Of a stretch of DNA of 64,000 nt, positions 10,507-21,165 are shown piece by piece (the stretch's first letter is position 1; each line of letters starts with the position of its first letter). A model generated the notes under the pieces. That model was given only the letters and a program-made list of their open reading frames with translations. It did no database searches and had not been told where the DNA came from. Position numbers and translations under genes: made by a program. The DNA lies in NCBI GenBank assembly GCA_022579005.1, contig MU401489.1, positions 62,001 to 126,000 on the forward strand. The letters run 5' to 3'. This stretch comes from Poronia punctata (lineage: Eukaryota; Ascomycota; Sordariomycetes; Xylariales; Xylariaceae).

Positions 10507-13500
10507 AATTAGTAGCTAGCTTTTTAATTATATTAATAGCTTAATTTTGTTAAATAGCTTAACATTTTAGTTATCTTTTAACCTGCAAAAAAAAACTGTT
10601 AACAAAAGCATTATAATAACATAATAACCCTTTATTAAAAAAATTCTATTAAATTTATTTTTATATTATTTTCTTTTTAAAACTATACTATACTATAAAG
10701 CTGTTAATTATATTGCTTTTTTGCTATAAAACACCTTAACTTTAAGCTTATTAAGCTAAAAAACCTAGCATATGCTAAAGTAGTTACTTTTATAAGCACA
10801 ATATATTAAAAAAAGACTTTATTTTATATTTAATAAAGTAGCTTAAATTAAGTATTTAATTTAAAATATTTTTTAAAACTAAAAAAAAAGTTACTAAACT
10901 AAACTTAACCTGCAAAATTACTAAATTTAAAGCTTAAAGTTTAAAAAAGCACTATAGCTAATAACACTTCTTTAAATTAAAAAAAATATTTATTTTTAGC
11001 ACTAGTAAAGCTTTAAAATAAACTATTTAAGTACTTTAAAGCATCCTTGCTATTAGTTAGCTAAAAACTAGCATTTAAAATTAACTTTAATTAAAATACT
11101 AGCTTGTTTATAAAACCTAGCCTTATAATATTTAACTTAAATTCTTAAACTTTAAAACAATATAATTACCGTTTTTTAATTATAAAAAACGCTGCTATAA
11201 TCTTTATATTAGCGTTTAAAAAATACTAGCAAGTTAATAAACTATACTTTAAAATAAAAAAAGTTAAATATTTTAATTTAATATTAAAAAATAACTAAAG
11301 TATAAAAGCTGTTTTTTAAAGTAAATAAACAATTTATATAAATATTTAAGCGTTTATAAACTAACTTCTTAATATTAGCTAAAGCTATAAAAAACAAAAA
11401 GTTAAAACTATATAAACTACTTATTTTTAAAACACAGCACTAGCATAGTATATTATAAAGCTAATAAAAAAAAACAAAATATAATTAAGTTAAAAAACCT
11501 TTTAATAAATTTGCAAAAAGTTATAAAAACAATTTAAACATAACTATAATAAAGCATTAGCTAGTTTTTAAAACAGTTAATTTACTTTATAAAATATTAA
11601 CTAAAAAAAAAAAATCTATTTTTTTGTTTAATAAGTAATTTAAAATAAAAAATCTTATAACTACTTTATTAAAAATTAGCTTTTTGCTATATTTAAAGCA
11701 TTTAATTTTTAAATATAAGCTTAACTAACTAAACCTACTACTACAACTACTTTTAGTTAATTTCTTATATAAATTAACAACTAAAAAAATATTTTCTAAA
11801 GCATAGTAAATTAAATATATTAATTAAATGCTTTAAACTAGCAAGCCTTATTTCTAATCTTATTTTTTTTAAAACAATAAACAAAACTATTAAACTAACT
11901 ATTAATATTAAAATAAAAAAAGCAAAAGTAATTAAAGTAGTTAAAATACTAAATCTTTAAACAATAAATTCTTAAACAACAAATTTTATAATAATAAGTT
12001 ATATAATAACAAATTTTATAATTTTAAATTTAATAACTATATGCTCTAATTTAATAATATATATAACTATAACTTTTAATATAATTTTTAAAACTAAAAA
12101 AGCAAAAAAAACAAAGATAACTATAATTAAAAAAACTATAAAAGCTAGGATTAAAAGCAACAAAATAAACATTAAAATAATAACTAAAAATATTAAAAAA
12201 ACAACTTATTAAATTAAAAAAGTTACTAAAAAGGTTAAAATTAAAAAAAGTATTGCTTACCTTTTAATTAAAATTAACTTGCTTTTTAAAAAGCCTACTT
12301 TAATAATAATAAAGCTTTTAAATATAATAAATAAGGTAATTTAAACTTTAATATATAAAATTTTAATAAAAATAATTTAAATAATAATAATTACTTAAAG
12401 TAACAAGATTTATTAACTAGTTATAGCAATATTTTTAAGGATTTTAAACTTTTATAAAAGTATAAAAAAAAAATTATTAAACGTAGTTAATTTTAGCACT
12501 ATAACATTATATTTAGCTTATTATATTACCTTTTTTTTATTTAAGCAATACTTTACTTGCTATAAAAACTTTTGCTTTAATAATATATTATATAACTACA
12601 TTTAAACTAAACATTTAAAAATATACTATATACCTAAAAATATAATATATATTATAATAGCTTATAATGTTTTTAAATTTAAAAACAAAAATTAATATAT
12701 AAATTTATAAATAAACTTAAATATAATAATTAATTAAAAAAATCTTTAAAAACTACTATCTCTACTCCTTTAGCCTAATAAAAACCTATTTAACATACTA
12801 CTGCGTTTTAAAAAAACCTTACTACTTATTATTAAATTAAAAATTAACTTTATATTAAACATTAAAATAAAATTTACGTACAAAACCTGTACATACTTAA
12901 AAGTATACATTATACTATTTTTAAAATTAAAAAAAAAAGGTTAAAGTATGCGCAAATACTAAATATATACGCACTATAGCAAATAAAAATTAAGCTTTTA
13001 AGCATTATTTAAAAGCTTAAATATGCACCTAGGCTACCTTTTTAATTATTTAAAAAATTATAAACAACTAATATATTATAGCTAAATATATTATAGTCTA
13101 ATACTTTTTTAAAAGATTAAATTAAAAAAAAAACAATTATTATAAGCTTTGTTTATAAAATAACTTTAGTTAAAAGTTTATAAGCTAACTTATTAATAAA
13201 TATAAATATTTTAAATATAAAAAACATTAACATTATTTTATTTAAAAACATTGTAGTTATTTAATCTTATAAAACAGCAATTTTTATTACTACTATATTT
13301 TAACTACAAAAAACATTAAAAGTTTAAATACCAAAGTTTGTTATTATACCTAAAAAATTACAAATAATATTGCTAATAGTATATAACAAATCTTTAAAAT
13401 AAAATTCTATTTTTAAACTAAAAACTTACTTTATATTATACTATATAGCAATAGTAAAAAATAATACTAAATTAATACCTATTTAAAATAATACAAACCA

Positions 13501-14459
13501 AAATATTTATATTTATAAGCATATAAAACTAAGTTATTTTTCTTTTCTTATACTAAACTATAAAAAATATTATATTAAAAAAGTTTTTTAAAAATTAGCC
13601 CTTAAACAACTTGCAAACGCTAAATCTAAAAAGTATAAACTAGACTTTAAAATCCCAAAGGTTATAGTACAAAAAGCAAATCTAATAGTTTAATTAAAAA
13701 ATAAAAAAAATTAAAAAAATTAAAAAGATTAGTATAATTACAACAGTTAAAATAATTAAAATAATTAAAAAGATTCTAAAAAACCTATAAATCCTAAGAA
13801 TCCGGCAGAAAAAAAGCTAAAAAAACCATATAACCCGCTATTTTTATAATACTACATTTTAACAAAATTATAAAATGCTACTACATTTGCTTATAATACT
13901 ATTAAGCACCTATTTAGCATATTAATATACTTAAACAAAGATTTAAAAATTACGCAAGTATTTTATAACTTAGTTATAAAATTTTAAAATATATTCTAAA
14001 ATACTAAATACGCTTAAGTACCCTTTAACAAGCAACCTATTTTTTACCTAGTCTTAAAATAGGAAAACAAGGTGCTTAAAAAATATAAAGTTTATTTTTT
14101 TAATGCTAAAAACTAAAAAATTGTTAACTATACCTTATTAAAGCTTTAAAAAAGTAGCAAGATCTATAAAATAAATTATTTTGTTTCTTTTTTATTTTTA
14201 ATTTTTGCTATTTAGCAAACGCATCTTAGCAAAAAAAAAAAAGCAAAATAATTATAAACGTTTAAAAATTTAATAGCCTAACTATTATAAATATATATTT
14301 AATAAAGTCCTAAGAAAATATGCTTAAACAAATAGCTAAAAAACAGTATATATTTATTATAAATATATTAGCATTTTATTACTAATAGTTTACTTACTTA
14401 TTAACTTAAACTATAATAACTATAATAACTACTAAAAAACAGTTTACTTTTAATTACTT

Positions 14460-15483
14460 AGTTATAAAATATAAAAATAATAATGCGTACGTTTAAAAAC
14501 GCATAAATACTATTTTATAATATATTTAATTAGCAAAATACTATTATAATAATATATATATATATTCTTATATATTTTAAAAACATATAATAAACCTTTA
14601 AAACCTATTTAACATGCTACAAAGTTATAATATATCTTTTAAACTATTAAAAGTATTTATTAAATTTTTAAATATAATAGTTTTTAAATAAAAAGTTAAT
14701 ATATTTAATTTATTTACAATAAAACAAATTAAAAGCTATTATAAAAATAACTTTCTTAATTTTATTAAAAAACTTAAAAATGTTCTTTAAGCTTATAAAA
14801 TACTTTTATTATAATATTTTAAAATATATATAAATTATCTAAGCGTTAAAGCAATAAAAAACTAACCTTTTTTAAATAAATTCCTAAAAAGGTAACATAA
14901 AATTTTAGCAAAAATAATAAGCATTTAATATATTTTTTAAACAACTTATATAACTAAAACTAAACTTATTTAAAGCTATTAAAATAATATTAACTAAGCA
15001 TATAGTATTACATTACTTTTTTAAATCTTGTATTTTATATATTAACTTTAACGTATTTAAAAAAAAATTAGTATATTAATTTATTATATAACTAATAATA
15101 CAATCTTAAAAATTTTGCAAAATAGCAAAATTAATATATACTTACCCTATATAGCAATTAAACTAATTGCTTTCTTTTTTAAAACCTTATTTAATACTAA
15201 AAAGCAATACTAGCTAATAAAAATAAAATTATTAAAATATATATAATGTTTATAAAAAACAATGCATTAAATTAACATAGCTAAAAAAAAATATATATTT
15301 TTATAAACTATAAAGCAATTATTAAATTAACTAAGTATAAAAATTTAGTTAACTTAATAGCTTTAAGCAATAAAAACCTTTATTTAATTTACGCACTTAA
15401 ATTTATTAGTAAATTTAACATTACTATTCTATATAAGCTAAAAAAGTTGCATATTATTTTAAATGCGTTATTTTGCCTTAAAA
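14460..15483 (+). pseudogene. degenerate pol: reverse transcriptase and RNase H traces
   Basis: One frame at 14543-14569 reads YYNNIYIYS, which is the gypsy YLDDIxIYS active-site block with both Asp codons turned to Asn by G-to-A change. It is preceded by the expected NAxxxxxRRIN-like stretch and followed by HI..N..NML, as in gypsy RT. At 15390-15482 a stop-free frame reads YALKFISKFNITILYK then KLHIILNALFCL, matching the family end of RNase H (..F.I.YRPGK.N.V.DALSRL) with Pro, Gly, Asp, Ser and Arg lost. Frames differ between blocks and stops intervene, so nothing is functional. Confidence 0.8.
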
Positions 15484-17202
15484 TTATAAACTTAGGTCTA
15501 AATAATAATAAAAAAAAATTAAATTTGCTACTAAATAATATTAAAAAGCATTAGTTACTATTTGCTTGTTTTTAGCTAATAAAGCATACTTTTACTATTA
15601 AAGCCCTTTTAGCTTTATGCTTTTTAACTATATTTAGCTTTTAAAATAACCTTTTTTTATTTAAAAAATATGTACTAATTTAAATAGCTTTAAAATTTAA
15701 AACTAAGTTATAAAATAAATATTTAAAAAACAAAACTTAAAAACTAATCCTTAATTAGATTAAAGCTAATAAACTATTAAAACTAAATTAGGCTAATATT
15801 TTTTTTGTTTTTAAAAACAGTTTTTTTTAAAAAAAATTAAATATATATAACTAACTATATATTTTAAAAACAGCAGCGTTAAAAATTTTTAAAATGCTAT
15901 ATAGTAAAAGCTATATAAAATTTAACTAATTCCTTTAATTACTAATTTATTTTATAGTTAATAAAAAAAATTGCAAAAGTATATTAAATTATACTTAAAA
16001 TGCAACATGTTTAAAAACTAAAACTATAAACCTTATAAATTTATATAACTAATTATAAAACTACTATGTTTATTTTATATAATTACGTTAAATATTGCCT
16101 TAGCTTTCTTAAAATTATTTTAAAAATATAATACCTTTATAGCACTTGTTTATAAGCACTTTAAAAGTATTTAAATTATTTTAAAACAATATAATTAAAC
16201 AATAAAAAAATAAACTAATATTATAATAAACTAACTTTTTTTAATTAATTAAAAAATACTAAAAGTTATACTAAGTAACAAAAACCTTAAATTTCTATTA
16301 AATTTATAAAAATACATTTAAAAAAAGCTTAAAACACGTTTTTTTACGCTATAGCGTATTATTTTAAAACTAATAAACAAACAAAGCAATTTATTTTTAT
16401 AATTAAGTTAATTTTATAATACTATTTTTATATGTTAAAAAATCTAAAAAATTAAAATAAAGCTATTTTATATATTTAATTTAAAATAAATAACTTTAAA
16501 TTATTTATAACTAGCAAATTGCTAAATAAAACAATTTATAAATTTACTTTTAACTTTTTAATAAATATGCTTTAAAACTTTAACTAAAAGCCCTTAGCTT
16601 GTATTAAAATTTATAATATTATTACTATTATATTTATAATAGCAAAAAAATATTATAACTAAAAACATATTTTTTTATTTTTTAAAGTAAGTTAGCAAGT
16701 CTTTTTATGCTTATATAAAAAATATAATATCTTAAAAGCAATAGTTTTAAGTTAAAAACTAAGTTAGCAATATGCTAGTTTTTTTAAAATTACTAAACAT
16801 ATTAGCAAATTAGCATATAAACTAAAATTCTTACCGTATTTTTAAATATATAATATAATATTTATTAATTATTTAAAGCTAGCACTTTTAATAAACGTAT
16901 TTAAGCAATATTTTCTATATTTAAAAAATATATACTTTAAAAATTATTTTAAAAAAATCTTTTGTAAAAATTTAAAAACCTATTGCTACTTAGTAAAATA
17001 TATTAAATTAAGCTTAAAATACTAAAAATAAATAACTAGCAAAAATTTAAGCGTAAAAAAAAAATACATTAATTACAGAATTTAAAGCATAGCAATAAAA
17101 AATGTAAAAAACGATCTAATAAATTATATAATATATTATTTCTAATATATTATTTCTAATGCACAAACAATAAGGGCATTATCATTTTTAAAGGCGGCAA
17201 CC

Positions 17203-17406
17203 TATTACATACAACCTATTACGTATAGATATCCTACAAGGTAGGTAGTACCTATGTAAAAGGCAGGGGCTACCTATAGCGTATCCTAAGGTATAAAAAT
17301 GTATCTTTTAAGAAATCCCCGCACAAGGACTTCTTTCTACTTTACTTCATACTATTTAGATAGATACAATACAAGGATTCTTAGCCCACATTGGCATTCT
17401 GCTACA
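17203..17406 (+). repeat. 3' LTR
   Basis: 204 bp, same length as the 5' LTR. It starts TATTACATAC (RIP form of TGTTACGTAC) and ends GCTACA. Its right half keeps C and G positions lost in the 5' copy. It ends 136 bp before the start codon of the hydroxyacid dehydrogenase. Confidence 0.93.
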
Positions 17407-17411
17407 GAATA
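17407..17411. repeat. target site duplication GAATA (right)
   Basis: Same five bases as at 10298-10302, directly after the 3' LTR. Confidence 0.85.
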
Positions 17412-17542
17412 CCTACCGTCTATAAATAGAACGGACCCCTGATTCGGCGCTGATTCGGGGATCTGCAACGCCATAATGTACATGACGCACAATGATACGT
17501 CCCCGTCCCTACCATATAAACACCTAGAAACGATTCCCAAAA

Positions 17543-18607
17543 ATGAAGCTCGCCGTATTCTCCGCTAAGCCCTACGACAAGATCTACCTAACCCAGGCCC
17601 GCGCCTCCGAGTTGAACCCTACAGTCGGCGACATCGAAATAACCTACCATGAATTCGCCCTCAGTCCCGAGACCGTCCCCCTCGCAACCGGCGTCGACGC
17701 AGTCTGCGTCTTCGTCAACGACACCCTAACCCCCGCCGTCCTCACATCTCTCCGCACCCTCGGCGTGCGCGCCATCCTCCTCCGCTGCGCGGGCTACAAC
17801 AACGTGGACCTCGCAACCGCCACCGATCTCGGCCTCTTCGTCGCCAACGTCCCTTCCTACAGCCCCGAAGCAGTCGCCGAGTTCGCCGTCGCCCTGATCC
17901 AGACCCTGAACCGCAACACCCACCGCGCATACAACCGCGTCCGCGAGGGGAACTTCGCCCTCCAGGGCCTCCTGGGCCGTACTCTGCATGGCAAGACCGT
18001 CGGGATCGTCGGCACAGGCCGCATCGGCGTGTCCTTTGCCCGCATAATGCACGGTTTCGGATGTAAGATCCTCGCCCACGATCCTTACCCCGGCGACGCA
18101 CTCGGACGATACGGCGGGGAATACGTCGCGCTCGAAGAACTCCTCCCCTCTTCCGATATCATCAGTCTGCACTGTCCCCTCACGGATTCCACCCGTCAAC
18201 TCATAAACGACAAGACGCTATCGCAGATGAAACCAGGCGCCATGCTGGTAAACACGTCCCGCGGCGCACTGATCGACACGCGAGCGGCCATTGCCGCGCT
18301 CAAGAGGAAACATCTGGGGGGGCTCGCTCTCGACGTGTACGAGAATGAGGGGGCGTTGTTCTATAATGATCATTCCGGTACTATCATTGATGACGACGAG
18401 CTGATGCGGTTGACCACGTTTCATAATGTCCTCATCTGTGGACATCAGGCCTTCTTCACCGAGGAGGCTCTGCATGAGATTGCGGATGTTACGTTGCAGA
18501 ATCTGGGGGATTTCGTGAACGGACTAGAGTGTAAGAATGCTTTGGTAAGGCTTGGACAGAACCCCGAACCCTTGGTTAGGAAGGATACTGTCCCTATTCG
18601 GTTATAG
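17543..18607 (+). CDS. D-isomer-specific 2-hydroxyacid dehydrogenase (D-lactate dehydrogenase-like)
   Basis: Cytosolic NAD-dependent reduction of a 2-keto acid to the D-2-hydroxy acid, most likely pyruvate to D-lactate by resemblance to LdhA-type enzymes. Single exon, 354 aa, intact, GC-rich unlike the element next door. The substrate-domain block LRCAGYNNVDL is at 81-90, the Rossmann GTGRIG at 157-162 and the signature NTSRGALID with catalytic Arg240. The Glu in DVYENEG (264-270) and His301 in CGHQAF complete the Arg-Glu-His set. It starts 131 bp after the right target duplication of the retrotransposon, so its promoter may be shortened or partly LTR-supplied. The exact substrate is inferred. 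Confidence 0.93.
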   Translation: MKLAVFSAKPYDKIYLTQARASELNPTVGDIEITYHEFALSPETVPLATGVDAVCVFVNDTLTPAVLTSLRTLGVRAILLRCAGYNNVDLATATDLGLFVANVPSYSPEAVAEFAVALIQTLNRNTHRAYNRVREGNFALQGLLGRTLHGKTVGIVGTGRIGVSFARIMHGFGCKILAHDPYPGDALGRYGGEYVALEELLPSSDIISLHCPLTDSTRQLINDKTLSQMKPGAMLVNTSRGALIDTRAAIAALKRKHLGGLALDVYENEGALFYNDHSGTIIDDDELMRLTTFHNVLICGHQAFFTEEALHEIADVTLQNLGDFVNGLECKNALVRLGQNPEPLVRKDTVPIRL

Positions 18608-19348
18608 GAGCGAAAACGACCAAAGTGGTTGATTTATGACCTTGTTTTAAACTTTATATGTAAGTATAAAATCAGTAAGGGAAAGAATGACGTGGCAGTC
18701 TTTTCTTTCACTCTAGTTATATAAACTCCTTCTACTTAAAAGCAACGGTATGTAAACACTAGATCTGTCCAAATAAGATAAAGACATTTTATCCAATTTA
18801 ACTAGGCAATATATAGGTATAATAGACTTGTCGCCCTGGGACCAAATTGTGTCTACTATCCTGTCTTGTCCTTAACGGGGTCAACAAGATATTCCGTACC
18901 GGCAAGGTAGTTCCTTTCCTTTACAACGCAGAATGGTACTGGCGTGCCTGGTGAAATACGTGTATGTTTCAATGTGGCATTACCATTCAATATTTTGTAT
19001 TTTATAGTGCCTATGGAACTCAAACAGCTAATATTGGCAACTCAACGCTCAAAACGCCAGGACCGAATCCCATGTCAAGACCACCCACTGTGAGCCTACA
19101 TATTGAAACATGGTATCCAGTACTTTTCTCCTCGTCGTAAATTCAAGCAAAATTCATATCGTCGTAGAAATGTTTTTCTGTACCCCGCCACGCTAGATCC
19201 GCTTTAAATATGGTTAATAGATTTCTGAAATGAACATCGCCATCTTTTCATTTTATAAAGATGTCTCCGATGTAAGTAAGAAATAGCCTCGAGATTTCAG
19301 AGCCCAAGGAACTCGAGCTTGGCCATTGCATACGAAATAGCTAACAAT
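18608..19348. other. intergenic between convergent genes
   Basis: 3' flanks of the dehydrogenase and the sulfatase. No gene, RNA or repeat seen. Confidence 0.6.
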
Positions 19349-21165
19349 TTATTCATTGTGTGAGCCAGCCTGGTCAACAGTAATGTCTCGAGTTTCTCGT
19401 CCATATTTATCGACGGGAGGGTAGCGGGCTCGACGTTCTAGGTCGTCGAGAGGCAAGAACGATCGGATATATTTGTTGGTACCGTTATCATTGGGGTTGT
19501 AGTCCCAGGGATCGAACTTGCCGACATTAAGAGCTCCCCAGACGAGACGCCGGGTTCTCTGAGATAGCAACACAGACTGGGTGATCGCATTGAAATCCCA
19601 CCGCGCGCCGGCCTCGGCCTCGAACTTCTCGAACTTTGTCTTGGCTTCCTCCTCGTCTGGAGTTAGGCCTTCTGTTTTGTTCGCCAGCTCTGCTAGATTA
19701 ACCAGCTCGAGTGGGTCCTTCTCTAGGTTGAAAAGCTGAGGCGGGTCCGTGGGACAGGTGATGTATTTCCAGGGGCCTCGGCGGATCATCATGAGAGGAC
19801 TAATGGTACCCTCTCCTGTATACTCGGCGATGACTGTGTCATGGCCGGGCTTACCCTCAAGATGAGGCAGCAGGGAACTTCCGTCCATGGGCAGTCCCGG
19901 GATCGGCTTGGTTCCCACAATATCACAAAGAGTTGGGAGGATATCCAAAGTGGACACATTCTCCTTTACTCGGTGAGGTGCAAACCGGCGAGGGTCCGAA
20001 ATCAGCAAGGGCACACGGACAGATGACTCAAAGTAGCTCATCTTGTACCTGTAGGCTTGTTAGCACTTGGACGTTTAAGAAAAGAGGTTGGCACCATACC
20101 AGAGGCCACGTTCTCCAAGCATGTCACCATGGTCACCACTGAAGACAACGATGGTGTTCTGGTCTAGCCGGCAGTTTTTGAGCGTGGTGAGGATACGTCC
20201 AATACAATCATCCACGTAGCTGACAGCACCGTAATATGCCCGCCGTGCTCGTTTGATTTGTTCGTCGCTGAAGTCCTCATCCCAGAGGTCGCAGACCTTC
20301 AGGAGCCTTTTACTGTGCGCATCCTGTTGTTCCCGCGGAATTTTTACCTTGGGCAAGGTGATATCTACACCCTCATACAGATCCCAATACTTCTCCTCGA
20401 TAGTATAAGGGTCATGAGGGTGGGTCAGAGATAGCTGCAGAGAGAAAAGTGATTAGCACATGTTGCCGCTCGTCATGGCTTCAGAGGGTTCATACGTACT
20501 GTAAGGCAGAATGGCCGGCTATCCGGTCCTTCACGGACCTGGTCGTATAGAAATTGGGTAGACTTATACATGACCTCTTCATCGTAGTCTAATTGGTTGC
20601 TCCGCACGCATGTCCCAGCCTGCAGAATGGAGCTTGCGTTGTGATACCACTCTAGTCGCCTATCGGGTTCGTCCCAATTGACGGCCCATCCGAAATCGCC
20701 GGGATAGATGTCACTGGTCAGGCGTGTCTCATATCCATGCAGCTGATCTCCAACAAAATGCATCTTGCCAGCCAATGCGGTGTGGTAGCCCTTGAGCCGC
20801 AAATAATGGGCGTACGTGGGCACGTCGCTTCCAATCTGTGACGCATTGTCGTAGGCCCCAATCTTCATCGGCAACTGGCCTGATATGAGACTCATACGAG
20901 AAGGCGCACAAAGAGGCGAGGGGCAGTAAGCAGAGTCGAACTGGACCGACTTGGCAGCTAGAGCATCCAAGTTGGGGGTCAGGATTTGTGACTCGGGATT
21001 GTAAATTTTGAGCTGAGGTGCAGCCAGTTGATCTGCCATGATGAAGAGGATATTGGGCGGCTTCTCCCCACTGACGCCGTTGCCAGCACCGGCACCGTCC
21101 AACCCAGGTGGTGCCGGGCTTGAGCCATTGGGCTTGTGCAAGATGGAATCGATATCGGGAGCCAT
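19349..21165 (-). CDS. choline sulfatase
   Basis: Hydrolyses choline-O-sulfate to choline and sulfate, a fungal sulfur and osmolyte store. Three exons: 21165-20500, 20434-20100 and 20048-19349, giving 566 aa; introns of 65 and 51 nt are GT-AG. The alkaline-phosphatase-superfamily metal site begins NILFIMADQ (Asp45). The sulfatase signature CAPSR is at 86-90, where Cys86 would become formylglycine. The surrounding CPSPLCAPSR, GQLPMKIGAYDNAS, GKMHFVG, DQLHGYETRLTSDIYP and DFGW are characteristic of choline sulfatases rather than general arylsulfatases. THPHDPY follows the first splice and SGDHGDMLGERG (about 321-332) holds further metal ligands. No signal peptide, which fits a cytosolic enzyme. 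A Gly/Pro-rich N-terminal extension of about 35 residues precedes the domain. Confidence 0.93.

Larger units (their letters stand above)
10303..17406 (+). mobile_element. Ty3/gypsy LTR retrotransposon, RIP-degraded
   Basis: A 7104-bp element with two 204-bp LTRs and matching 5-bp target duplications. The interior is extremely AT-rich with stop codons throughout and no open frame, as expected of RIP. Orientation and class come from coding traces on the plus strand in the order reverse transcriptase (14.5 kb), then RNase H end (15.4 kb), leaving about 1.7 kb for integrase; this RT-RH-IN order is Ty3/gypsy, not copia. I saw no readable gag, protease or primer-binding site. The element cannot be active. 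Confidence 0.93.

Noticed and set aside
10507..10540. Primer-binding site after the 5' LTR
   Set aside because: Too AT-shifted to match any tRNA end by eye.
17726..18199. Antisense frames over the hydroxyacid dehydrogenase
   Set aside because: Mirror frames of a GC-rich gene.
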